19,491 nucleotides of DNA from DAOMOD01 sp964526035 (GTDB lineage Bacteria > Pseudomonadota > Gammaproteobacteria > Xanthomonadales > BPKI01): NCBI GenBank assembly GCA_964526035.1, contig CAZGKE010000058.1:1-19491 (forward strand). The letters are read 5' to 3'. Each line of letters begins with the position of its first letter. The stretch's first letter is position 1. This document shows positions 7,884 to 15,281 of this stretch, piece by piece. The translations under genes were made by a program, and so were the position numbers. The notes below the pieces were generated by a model. The model saw only the letters and a program-made list of their open reading frames with translations. It had not been told where the DNA came from and did not search any database.

Positions 7884-8368
7884 TGGATGGCGAACACCAT
7901 ATGGCGCGGGTGGGCGCAGTGTCGCCGGAATTGTTTCATCGGTTTCGTCAACACAGGTTCGGAGTGGGAAAGGCCCAGCGGCGCGCGAACGACCGGCGTC
8001 TGCCTTTGCCCGGTGTTTGCTGCACGACATCCGGCCAGCCGTCGCGCAAACGCAGTTCGAGAAGCCGGGAGCGAGGCGGTGTCGATGTCTGCCTGCGCAT
8101 TGCAACTCCTGCGCCGGCGCATTCTGAGCATTGACCGATCTCATTGTAGCGCCCCGCCCGGAGGTCGGTCGACGCTGTAACGGGCCCCGCGACAAGATTT
8201 TACGGTTTCTCTTTTCGGCCAGATTCCAGGAGGCGGTCCGCGCCAGTGGCCCGCACTGCTTCCGCAACGATGCGCACCCGGCCATTCCCTGCGATGCCGT
8301 GTCAGGCCCCTGATCGCCCCAGACCATGGTCGAACGGGCAACGATCCCGCGACATGCCAGCATGGTGC
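7884..8368. other. Divergent intergenic region of about 485 bp
   Basis: This region separates the diguanylate cyclase start from the EamA transporter start. Frames that stay open through it on both strands give Arg/Ala-rich products without a ribosome-binding site or domain character, so I call no gene. It contains one reasonable minus-strand promoter candidate (8143-8172) and a more AT-rich patch near 8195-8215. The true starts of both flanking genes are uncertain by up to a few dozen bases. Confidence 0.5.
8143..8172 (-). promoter_or_regulatory. Candidate sigma-70 promoter for the diguanylate cyclase gene
   Basis: Read on the minus strand, TCGACC (8172-8167) and TACAAT (8148-8143) are separated by 18 nt. 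The -10 matches the consensus at five of six positions, the -35 at four. It would give a leader of about 250 nt before the start at 7883. Assigned by eye only. Confidence 0.3.
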
Positions 8369-9241
8369 ATGCGCCTCTCCACCACCCTGATCGGCCTGAC
8401 CTTCGTACTGGTGTGGTGCACCGGCTACATCGGCGGCAAGCTGGCGGTCGGGCACGCCGGTGCACTGACCACCCTGGTGCTCCGCTTCGGCCTCGCCGCG
8501 CTGCTGTTCGCAGCGCTCGCGTGGGCGGGTCGCGCCCGCTGGGGCAGCGCCCGCGACATCGGTCACAGTGCGGTGGTCGGCTGCCTGTTCCTGGCGATGC
8601 AGTTCGCGGGTATGTACGTCGGCCTTCAGCTCGGCGCGAGTGCAGGCGTGGCGGCGCTGGCGACAGGACTGATGCCGCTGCTGGTCGCCGTGATCATGGT
8701 GAGCATCGGCAGCGAACGGCTGACTGTCGCGCAGTGGATCGGAATGCTGATCGGTATCGGCGGCGTGGCGCTGGTGGTAGGTGATCGCTTGGATGCGGCG
8801 ATGCCGGCAGGTGCCTGGCTGGCGCTGCTGGTCAGCCTGTTGGGTATCAGTCTGGGGACGGTCTACCAGAAGCGCCACGCCTCGAACGTGGATCTGCGCG
8901 CGGGGCTGGCGGTGCAGCACCTCGGCGCCTGTCTGCTGCTGTTGCCGCTGGCACTGTGGCTCGAGGGACTGGCGTTCGACACCAACGGCGACTTCCTCTG
9001 GCCGTTGGCCTGGCTGGTACTGGTCAACTCGGTCGGCGGCTTCGCCCTGCTGTTCGTGCTGATCCGGCGCGGCGCAGCCACCAAGGTGGCCTCGCTGTTC
9101 TTCCTGATGCCACCGGTCACGGCGCTGATGGGCTTCGCCTGGCTGGGAGAGGCGCTCACCTGGCTGAAGGCGACGGGTTTCGCGGCGACCGCGCTGGGGG
9201 TCTGGCTTGCGACGCGACCGGGGCGCACCCGGCTTGCGTGA
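8369..9241 (+). CDS. EamA/DMT-superfamily inner-membrane transporter
   Basis: The 290-residue product from ATG 8369 is almost entirely hydrophobic, with about ten transmembrane helices arranged as two EamA repeats (about residues 6-138 and 148-282). Hallmarks are the start of helix 1 (LTFVLVWCTGYIGGKLA), the helix-breaking ATGLMPLLVA motif in the first half, and SLFFLMPPVTALMGFAWLGEAL in the second, the usual EamA end motif with the conserved Pro pair and GE. The length is typical for the family (about 290-300). An in-frame ATG at 8354 would add five residues; neither start has a strong ribosome site. The drug/metabolite transporter family exports or imports metabolites such as amino acids, and the substrate cannot be read from sequence. 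It is divergent from the cyclase and followed by 221 bp before the next gene, so it probably stands alone. Confidence 0.88.
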   Translation: MRLSTTLIGLTFVLVWCTGYIGGKLAVGHAGALTTLVLRFGLAALLFAALAWAGRARWGSARDIGHSAVVGCLFLAMQFAGMYVGLQLGASAGVAALATGLMPLLVAVIMVSIGSERLTVAQWIGMLIGIGGVALVVGDRLDAAMPAGAWLALLVSLLGISLGTVYQKRHASNVDLRAGLAVQHLGACLLLLPLALWLEGLAFDTNGDFLWPLAWLVLVNSVGGFALLFVLIRRGAATKVASLFFLMPPVTALMGFAWLGEALTWLKATGFAATALGVWLATRPGRTRLA

Positions 9242-9462
9242 CGGGGCCGCCGAGTCGCGCGGATGTCCGCACTGCGGGCAGACCCGGTCAGGGGCTGCGC
9301 GGGCGACTGGTCAACGTCCGCCACGCCATTGGCGATTGCCCGACGTGCTATCTGGCACATGGCATCAAGAGGAATTTCGGGTATTTCATTGCCGACACGC
9401 CACCGTCCTGCCCGCCGTTCCAAAGGTTTCTGCGGATCCGTCTCACCCAGAGGTAAGCAACC

Positions 9463-10419
9463 ATGTCCATTGCCATAGCCCGTCACTGCATCCCTGCCGC
9501 CCTTGTCGCGCTGTGCATCGCTCTTCCGGCGGCTGCGGAACCGATTTCACTGACTTCCGGCACCCGGCACAGCGGGTCGCTTGAATCGCGCAACCACCCG
9601 ATCCGGCTGGGTGACGACGTCACCGTCGAGGGTGATGTGCATACCCGCAACGGTGCAGTGACGATCGGCGACCGGGTCACGGTCGGCGCAGTCGGAAGCC
9701 GCAATGGTGCGATCACGGTCGGCAGCAGCTCGCGCATCGGCGACCTGCAGGCCCGCAACGGGCGGGTATCGATCGGCAGCGGAAGCCAGGCCGGCAGTCT
9801 CGGCGTACGCAACGGCCGCGTGACGGTCGCGGCCGCCGCCCGCGTGGGCGCCATCGACAGCCGCAACGGCGCCATCGACCTTGACGACGAGGCCCAGGTG
9901 GAAGGCACGGTGGTCAGCCGCAACGGCCGCATCAAGGCCGGGCGCGCGGTTCGCCTCGGCGGACTTGTAGAGTCGCGCAACGGCGCCATCAGCGTCGACA
10001 AGGGCAGCGAAGTGGCGGGCGACATCCGTTCGCGAAATGGCGAAATCAGCCTGTCCGGCACCGACGTCAAGGGCACCCTCACCAGCCGCACCGGTGACAT
10101 TCTGGTGGCCGACGGCAGCACCGTGAGCGGTGACGTCATCATCGAAATGGACGGCTCCAGTCACCAGAGCGGTGGCTGGCTTTCAAGCTGGTTCACCAGT
10201 TCCAGCTACGGCGAAGCCGGCTCCATCCACGTCTCCGGCGGCAGCACCGTCGAAGGCGACCTGATCGTCCGTCTGGCCGATGACTACGACGGCGAGGAGC
10301 CCAGCGTCACCGTCGAACCCGGCAGTCGGGTCCTGGGTGCGATCCGCCTGCAGGGGCGAGTCACCCTGAACGTCGCCGATGGCACGGTCGCCAAAGGCAT
10401 CGAGCGCGGCACTGACTGA
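9463..10419 (+). CDS. Exported RNG-repeat protein, predicted beta-helix
   Basis: The 318-residue product has a signal peptide (cleavage near residue 25, PAAA/EP). It is then built of ten tandem 18-19 residue units. The repeated core is S/T/A-R-N-G-x-[IV]-x-[IVL]-(x)n-V-x-G, with its Arg at 43, 62, 80, 98, 116, 134, 153, 172, 191 and 209; the first reads RNH and the last RTG. One turn of about 18 residues with alternating hydrophobic positions is what beta-helical proteins such as bactofilins show, but bactofilins are cytoplasmic and this one carries a signal peptide. A Ser/Trp-rich linker (about 231-252) separates the array from a further pair of degenerate turns (about 253-310). The start is supported by AGAGG 9 nt upstream. 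The function is not known; a periplasmic or surface scaffold is an inference. Confidence 0.8.
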   Translation: MSIAIARHCIPAALVALCIALPAAAEPISLTSGTRHSGSLESRNHPIRLGDDVTVEGDVHTRNGAVTIGDRVTVGAVGSRNGAITVGSSSRIGDLQARNGRVSIGSGSQAGSLGVRNGRVTVAAAARVGAIDSRNGAIDLDDEAQVEGTVVSRNGRIKAGRAVRLGGLVESRNGAISVDKGSEVAGDIRSRNGEISLSGTDVKGTLTSRTGDILVADGSTVSGDVIIEMDGSSHQSGGWLSSWFTSSSYGEAGSIHVSGGSTVEGDLIVRLADDYDGEEPSVTVEPGSRVLGAIRLQGRVTLNVADGTVAKGIERGTD

Positions 10420-10448
10420 TCGAACGTTTCGCGTGCGCGGCAAGGCGG

Positions 10449-10470
10449 ACGCCGCAGCGGTCAGCGGCGT
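10449..10470 (+). terminator. Weak hairpin downstream of the RNG-repeat gene
   Basis: ACGCCGC (10449-10455) pairs perfectly with GCGGCGT (10464-10470) around an 8-nt loop, starting 30 nt after the stop at 10419. No T-tract follows, so termination is only a possibility. Confidence 0.25.
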
Positions 10471-10518
10471 GCGCCGTGCAGGCGTGGCCTGGGTGGCGTC
10501 CGCGCTATGCTCGCGGCC

Positions 10519-11646
10519 ATGCACTGTCACCACTTCCAGTCCGGCCGCTGCAAATCCTGTGGCTTGATCGCAACGCCGTACACGCAGCAGTTGGCCGACA
10601 AGCTGCACACCTGTCACGACCGGCTTGCGGCGTATCCGGACTGCCGTTGGCTCAAGCCGCTGCCAAGCGCGCCGTTCGGCTTCCGCAACAAGGCCAAGAT
10701 GGTGGTCAGCGGCAGCGTGGAGGCGCCGCTGCTTGGCATCGTCGACGCAGCCGGGCTGGGCGTGGACCTGCACGACTGTCCGCTGTATCCCGTGCCGCTG
10801 CAGGCGGCGCTGGCGCAGCTGCCGGAGTTCATCCGGCTGGCGCGGATCGAACCCTACGACATCGCCAGTCGTCGCGGAGAACTCAAGTACGTACTGCTCA
10901 CCATCGCCGAGCATTCGGGCGAGATGATGCTGCGCTTCGTGTTGCGCTCACGTGAGCCGCTGGCGCGCATCATCAGCCACCTGTCTGCGCTGCGGGACTT
11001 GATCCCGACGCTTGCGGTGGTATCGGCGAACCTGCAGCCGGTGCCGATGGCGGTGATCGAGGGCGAAACCGAGATCCCGCTGCTCGGGGAGGCGTTGACG
11101 GTGCGCCTGAACGATCTCGACCTGCATCTGGCGCCGCGCAGCTTCTTCCAGACCAACAGTGCGGTGGCCTCCGCCCTGTACTCGCAGGCGCGTGAATGGG
11201 TGGATCGCATCCAGCCGCGCAGCCTGTGGGACCTGTACTGCGGCATTGGCGGATTCGCGCTGCATTGCGCCGCGCCGGGAAGAGCCGTCACCGGTGTGGA
11301 AAGCAGCGCCGAGGCAGTCTCCAGCGCGCGCCGCAGCGCTGACGACCTTGGATTGGAGGACATCGAATTCATCGTTGCCGATGCCACCGACTTCGCAGCG
11401 GCGCAGATCGCTGCACCGGACCTGGTCATCGTCAACCCGCCGCGACGCGGTCTGGGCGATGCGCTTTGCGGCGTGCTGGAGCGCCGTCAGCCGAAGTGGG
11501 TGATCTACTCGAGCTGCAACGTCGAATCGATGGCTCGCGATCTACATGCCCTGCCCGGCTACGCACTGGTCGAGGCGCGGCTGATGGACATGTTTCCGCA
11601 GACCCGTCACTTCGAACTGATCGGATTGATCGAACGCAAAAGCTGA
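10519..11646 (+). CDS. rlmC: 23S rRNA (uracil-747-C5)-methyltransferase RlmC
   Basis: The 375-residue product follows E. coli RlmC along its whole length. The four cysteines expected to hold the 4Fe-4S cluster are at 3, 11, 14 and 87 (MHC, GRCKSC and HDCPLYP), matching the E. coli numbering. The central FRNKAKMVVSGSVEAPLLG and RGELKYVLLT segments are conserved. The SAM-binding motif WDLYCGIGGFALHC lies at 237-250, the VNPPRRGLG motif near 305-313, and the nucleophile Cys333 sits in IYSSCN, with the general-base Glu near 366 (HFE). It methylates U747 of 23S rRNA using S-adenosylmethionine in the cytoplasm. An ATG at 10507 is also in frame, but the start at 10519 aligns with the family. A predicted hairpin follows the stop. 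Confidence 0.95.
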   Translation: MHCHHFQSGRCKSCGLIATPYTQQLADKLHTCHDRLAAYPDCRWLKPLPSAPFGFRNKAKMVVSGSVEAPLLGIVDAAGLGVDLHDCPLYPVPLQAALAQLPEFIRLARIEPYDIASRRGELKYVLLTIAEHSGEMMLRFVLRSREPLARIISHLSALRDLIPTLAVVSANLQPVPMAVIEGETEIPLLGEALTVRLNDLDLHLAPRSFFQTNSAVASALYSQAREWVDRIQPRSLWDLYCGIGGFALHCAAPGRAVTGVESSAEAVSSARRSADDLGLEDIEFIVADATDFAAAQIAAPDLVIVNPPRRGLGDALCGVLERRQPKWVIYSSCNVESMARDLHALPGYALVEARLMDMFPQTRHFELIGLIERKS

Positions 11647-11679
11647 GGCAATCCGGTCCGGTCAGTCCTGATCGCCCCT

Positions 11680-11702
11680 GCTCGCCGCACACGGCGGCGA
11701 GC
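11680..11702 (+). terminator. Hairpin after rlmC, possible terminator
   Basis: GCTCGCCGC (11680-11688) and GCGGCGAGC (11694-11702) form a perfect 9-bp stem around the loop ACACG, 33 nt past the rlmC stop. The stem is strongly GC but no T-run follows, so factor-independent termination is uncertain. Confidence 0.4.
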
Positions 11703-11804
11703 GCGACCATGCCGACCGCCGGACGATCGAGCGAATTGATCGTGATCAAGGCAGCGGGCACGCGATTTCCGCAGCATGAGTCGACCGTGGGCCTTGACCA
11801 TCGC

Positions 11805-12227
11805 ATGACCGCCTCCGACCTGTTGCCGCACGTCAACGCCAGCCTCAACGCGATCGCGTTCGCCTTCCTGTGCGCGGCACGGGTTCGTATCTCGCAGCGG
11901 CGAATCGAGGCGCATCGCCGCGCCATGTTGTGGGCCTTGGCCGTCTCGGCGCTGTTCCTGGTCTCCTACATCGTCTATCACTTCAACGCGCCGATTTTCC
12001 GCTTCCGCGGCGAGGGGCTGGTGCGGCCGGTTTACTACACGTTGCTGATCAGCCACGTCAGTCTGGCCGCATTGGCCATTCCGATGATCGGCGCCAGCGC
12101 CTGGCTTGGCCTACATCGCCGCGATCAGTCTCATCGCCGCTGGGCGCGCTGGACCTGGCCGCTGTGGGCTTACGTCTCGCTGTCAGGTGTGGTGGTGTAT
12201 CTGATGTTGCACCACGCGTTCACCTGA
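11805..12227 (+). CDS. DUF420 (YozB-type) four-helix membrane protein
   Basis: The 140-residue product has four predicted membrane helices (about 10-27, 42-60, 76-100 and 117-137). It carries the DUF420 signature: AHRRAML before helix 2, SALFLVSYIVYHF at its end, then FRGEGLVRPVYYTLLISHVSLA and a final W-YVSLSGVVVYLMLHH. Conserved histidines at 37, 59, 84, 110 and 136 lie at helix ends, a layout that could suit metal or haem binding, though no function has been established for the family as far as I know. The ATG at 11805 fits the family N-terminus (LLPHVNASLNA). The frame is open much further upstream but overlaps rlmC, and that extension is not family-like. It lies 51 bp before the FkbM-like gene on the same strand. 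Confidence 0.85.
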   Translation: MTASDLLPHVNASLNAIAFAFLCAARVRISQRRIEAHRRAMLWALAVSALFLVSYIVYHFNAPIFRFRGEGLVRPVYYTLLISHVSLAALAIPMIGASAWLGLHRRDQSHRRWARWTWPLWAYVSLSGVVVYLMLHHAFT

Positions 12228-12278
12228 CGGGCCGCGCGCAGTCGAGAAGAGGATTTCCGACAACGGGGCACCGGATCC

Positions 12279-13226
12279 ATGCGCAAAGCGTCGGCGATCG
12301 ACGACAATGCCAGTGTCTCCGATACGTCCGCAGCCCCGCCCATGGCCGATTCCCGCTTTGTCCGCACGCTGCTCTCGAATCTCGCAGCGCGTTCACGTCG
12401 TCGTCTGATCCGCAAGCTGCTGCAGCGGGTCGACATCCAGGAAATGACCTGGCTGCCGCCGGGTGACTCACCGCTGAGCTACCGCGACAGCCCCGTCCGG
12501 CTGGCGATGGACTACGTCATCGGGCCGCGGACGCTTGCCTTCGGGCACTGGCATGACGAGCACTGCCAGTGGCTGCGTCAACACATGCAAAAGGGAATCC
12601 CGTACCACCTGGTCGATGTCGGCGCGAATGCCGGACTGGTCAGCCGCCAGCTGCTGGCATCACCGGGCCTGCGCTTCGAGGGTGCCGACTGCTTTGAACC
12701 CGACCCGGAGAGCTTCGACCTGCTGCAGGCCAACCTGGCACCGTTTGAGCGCGTACGCCTGCATCCCGAAGCGCTCTCGGACATCGATGGCGAGGCGGAA
12801 ATGTTCCGCAGCAGCCGCAATGCCGGCAACATCTCGCTCATGCCCGATACGGAGCTGCGCGCGCGCAAGGACCTGCGTGCGCAGACCGTGAAGCTGCGCG
12901 CGGCGGGACCGGCAGGCGCGCGCATTCTCGAGTCGCTGGTTTCGCCGGATACGCGGCTGGTCTGGAAATCGGACACCCAGGGACACGACCTGAAGATCAT
13001 CGCCGCGATGCCAGCGTCGTTCTGGCAGCGGGTCGACGTCGCCCTCGTCGAAGTGACCAGCGTGGCGACCGAAGCCGCCGAACTGGACCGGTTCCTGGAT
13101 ATCGTCGCCGGCTTTCCCGTGCGGCGTTTCATCAAGCATGGCGCCAGGGAAGTCGGCCTGCAGGAGCTGCGCGCCTTTGTCGAATCCGCCAGCGGCAGCG
13201 AACGCGACCTGCTGCTGGCGCGCTGA
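12279..13226 (+). CDS. FkbM-family SAM-dependent methyltransferase
   Basis: The 315-residue product shows the FkbM order of motifs: motif I LVDVGANAGLVSRQLL (111-126), the acidic FEPDPESFDLLQANL (139-153) that positions the adenosine ribose, VRLHPEALSDIDGEAEMF near 159-176, and WKSDTQGHDLKII (229-241), corresponding to the KIDxQGxE motif. These proteins O-methylate sugars, polyketides or other small molecules; the acceptor cannot be predicted. The N-terminal 55 residues are polar and basic and not part of the fold. The start at 12279 is the first ATG after the upstream gene; ATG 12342 (MADSRFVRT) is an alternative and neither has a strong ribosome site. It is followed after only 20 bp by the convergent end of the purine operon. 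Confidence 0.8.
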   Translation: MRKASAIDDNASVSDTSAAPPMADSRFVRTLLSNLAARSRRRLIRKLLQRVDIQEMTWLPPGDSPLSYRDSPVRLAMDYVIGPRTLAFGHWHDEHCQWLRQHMQKGIPYHLVDVGANAGLVSRQLLASPGLRFEGADCFEPDPESFDLLQANLAPFERVRLHPEALSDIDGEAEMFRSSRNAGNISLMPDTELRARKDLRAQTVKLRAAGPAGARILESLVSPDTRLVWKSDTQGHDLKIIAAMPASFWQRVDVALVEVTSVATEAAELDRFLDIVAGFPVRRFIKHGAREVGLQELRAFVESASGSERDLLLAR

Positions 13227-13246
13227 GCACGCCTGCGTCGCGATCG

Positions 13247-13744
13247 CTATGCGGGCAGCGCTGCGACTTGCCAGCTGTTCTCCAACCTGACCTCGTCGCA
13301 GTTGGCGCCTTCGCCGCCCCGGTCGACGACCAGGAACGCGCTGTCCTGCTGCAGGGCGATCAACGGGTGGTGCCAGACCCCGCGGCGATAGTTCACGCCC
13401 TGTCCGGGGGCGGCAAGAAATGCCTGCGGCATCGCCTGCGGACTTGCCGCCACCACCACGATGAAGCGCGCCCCACCGAGCGGCACGAAGGCCTGGCTGC
13501 CCAAGGGGTGGCGTTCGAGCATGGCGACCTCCAAGGGCAGCGTGCGCGGTTTGGCAAGGAACAGGCTGAGGACGGTGCGGCCGCCTTCGGCGCTGGTGTC
13601 GATGTGCGTCAGATCGTCGAAGCGCTGCGCGGTGCCGTCGTTGACGTCGACGACGCGGCGCGCGGCGGCGGGCTCGATCACGTCACCGAAGGGCGCGAAG
13701 CTCTCGGCGTCGAGGGGCAGTAGCGTCAGCGCGCCTGGACTCAC
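13247..13744 (-). CDS. allA: Ureidoglycolate lyase
   Basis: The 165-residue product has the AllA length and motifs: ERHPLGSQAFVPLGG (77-91), where His and Gln belong to the binding site of this cupin-fold enzyme, GVNYRRGVWHHPL (116-128) and the C-terminal DRGGEGANCDE (141-151). It splits ureidoglycolate to glyoxylate and urea, the last step after allantoicase. Its ATG overlaps the stop of the allantoicase gene by 4 nt (ATGA, 13741-13744), so translation is probably coupled. It is the last gene of the minus-strand cluster and ends 20 bp from the convergent FkbM-like gene. Confidence 0.93.
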   Translation of the reverse strand: MSPGALTLLPLDAESFAPFGDVIEPAAARRVVDVNDGTAQRFDDLTHIDTSAEGGRTVLSLFLAKPRTLPLEVAMLERHPLGSQAFVPLGGARFIVVVAASPQAMPQAFLAAPGQGVNYRRGVWHHPLIALQQDSAFLVVDRGGEGANCDEVRLENSWQVAALPA

Positions 13745-14751
13745 GCCGGGCGTCCGCGCAGGCGCAGGCGCGAGACGCCGCCGTCGGGATGAATGGTCAG
13801 GCGCACGTGGCTGATCGGCGCATGCGCCAGGATCTCGCCGTGGAAGTAGTGCTGCGCATCGGCCCTCAAGCGCTGTGCGGGCAGCAGTTCGGGCCAGAAG
13901 ATCGACTCGGCGATGAGCGCGGCGGTAGCGGTCCCGTATGCCATCGCCGCCTGCAGCGAGCAGGACTCGGGGAAGTTGCCCTTGAAATGCGCGGTGTCCA
14001 CTTCAATGGCCTCGATGGTGCCGGGGCGGGCCAGGGCGAGTATGCACCAGTCGCTGCCCGGCTTGCGCCGGCGCCGGGTTTCCCAGCCGTCGCCCATGGT
14101 CAGTCCGCGCCCGGGCAGCAGCAGGTTGGAGGCCAGCCCGAAATGCTGGTCGTTGGCGGCCACCACGGTCCCACCCTGCAGCGCCGCCGCCAGATCGATC
14201 AGGCCGTCGCCGTCATCGGCCGTGACGTCGAAGCGCGGCGAGCCGTAGAGCCGAAGGCGCGCCAGGCCGCCGTCGGGCAGCAGGTTGATGCGCACATGGC
14301 TGACTTCGGCCGCTTCGTCGATCGGGAAATAGTGGTGACGGTTGCCGGCCAGATCGACCGCCTGCAGCAGCGGAAACCACTGCGTATTCGCGTCCGGGTC
14401 GCCCTCGCCCAGGGTACAGCCGTCCAACGAGGCGGCCGGTGGATAGTTGCCGGTGAAGTGGCTGGTATCGAGGTCAACGCCGTGGATGCGTCCGGGGCGC
14501 GCGAGGCGCACGATGCACCAGTCGTGGCCGGGGCCGCGGCGGCGCCGGCTTTCCCAGCCGTCCATCCACTTGCCGTTCTCGTCGTACTTGCCGGGCACGA
14601 ATTCGGCCGGCGCGGGATCCAGCATGCGTTCCTTGGCGGCAAAGAACTCGTCGCTGGCTTCCAGCGCCTGTGCGCCGAGCCGAGAATCGGCCAGGTTGAC
14701 GTAACGCCGCACGAAGTCGGGCGCATCCGGATCGAACTGGGGCAAAGCCAT
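13741..14751 (-). CDS. alc: Allantoicase
   Basis: The 336-residue product shows the internal duplication typical of allantoicase. MDGWESRRRR (63-72) and MGDGWETRRRR (219-229) each open a jelly-roll repeat and are followed by DWCIVRLARPG / DWCILALARPG, VDLDTSHFTGNYP / VEVDTAHFKGNFP-like strands, and SHVRINLLPDGG / SHVRLTIHPDGG. It hydrolyses allantoate to ureidoglycolate and urea. The N-terminal FVRRYVNLADSRLGAQALEA matches the family start, which supports ATG 14751 despite a weak ribosome site. It begins 23 bp downstream of uraD and overlaps allA by 4 nt. Its presence means the organism uses the urea-releasing allantoicase route and not the ammonia-releasing allantoate amidohydrolase route. 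Confidence 0.95.
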   Translation of the reverse strand: MALPQFDPDAPDFVRRYVNLADSRLGAQALEASDEFFAAKERMLDPAPAEFVPGKYDENGKWMDGWESRRRRGPGHDWCIVRLARPGRIHGVDLDTSHFTGNYPPAASLDGCTLGEGDPDANTQWFPLLQAVDLAGNRHHYFPIDEAAEVSHVRINLLPDGGLARLRLYGSPRFDVTADDGDGLIDLAAALQGGTVVAANDQHFGLASNLLLPGRGLTMGDGWETRRRRKPGSDWCILALARPGTIEAIEVDTAHFKGNFPESCSLQAAMAYGTATAALIAESIFWPELLPAQRLRADAQHYFHGEILAHAPISHVRLTIHPDGGVSRLRLRGRPA

Positions 14752-14774
14752 GCGGGCGAGGTCCGTGGTCGTGG

Positions 14775-15281
14775 TCAGGTGGCCATCATATCGGTCAGAC
14801 GCAGCCAGGCGATGCGCTCGATCTGGCGCAGGGCCTCGGCAAACTCGGCTTCGGGAGCGCTGGAAAGTCGCGCCTCCAAGGCGGCGAGAACGCTCTGCCG
14901 GGTGTGGCCGCGTACCGCAAGGATGAAGGGAAAACCGAAACGCGCCTGATAGGCGTCGTTCAATTCAGTGAGGCGGCCGAACTCCTGCGGCGTGCAGCGA
15001 TCGAGACCGGCGCCCTGCTGTTCGACGCGCGAGGCCGCGGTCAGCTGGTCGGCGACAGCGGCCTTGCCGGCAAGCTCGGGATGAGCGCGGATCAGCGCCA
15101 GTTGCGCATCCGCGCCGGCCGTGGCGACCACGTGGCACATGGCGCGATGCAGGGCCTCGACATCGGCGAAGGGTCGCTGCGAGGCGCAGCGCTGCGGCAC
15201 CCAGGGCGAGTGCTCGAAGACGTCGGCCAGCGCGGCGGTGAAGTCGTCGGGCGCGAGCGCGTTGAGCTGATCGAGAGTCAT
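14775..15281 (-). CDS. uraD: 2-oxo-4-hydroxy-4-carboxy-5-ureidoimidazoline (OHCU) decarboxylase
   Basis: The 168-residue all-helical product has the residues I recall as catalytic in zebrafish OHCU decarboxylase, at the same numbers: His67 in RAHPELAGK, Ser84 and Glu87 in TAASRVEQ, and Arg161 in AWLRL. It also has the family stretch LNDAYQARFGFPFILAVRG (107-125). It decarboxylates OHCU, formed from urate by uricase and HIU hydrolase, to (S)-allantoin. ATG 15281 is chosen over an in-frame ATG at 15335 because it overlaps the puuE stop as ATGA and begins at the family's MTLDQLNAL. The enzyme's presence implies that urate oxidation occurs in this cell although uricase and HIU hydrolase are outside the window. 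Confidence 0.93.
   Translation of the reverse strand: MTLDQLNALAPDDFTAALADVFEHSPWVPQRCASQRPFADVEALHRAMCHVVATAGADAQLALIRAHPELAGKAAVADQLTAASRVEQQGAGLDRCTPQEFGRLTELNDAYQARFGFPFILAVRGHTRQSVLAALEARLSSAPEAEFAEALRQIERIAWLRLTDMMAT

Noticed and set aside
7884..8465. N-terminal extension of the diguanylate cyclase frame
   Set aside because: The product is Arg/Cys/Pro-rich without domain character, precedes the signal segment, and overlaps the divergent transporter start.
9463..10419. Calling the RNG-repeat protein a bactofilin
   Set aside because: The helix-like period is similar, but the signal peptide and the RNG signature are not bactofilin features.
13789..14949. 386-codon plus-strand open frame antisense to allantoicase and uraD
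   Set aside because: It crosses two confidently identified enzymes on the opposite strand and its product resembles nothing.
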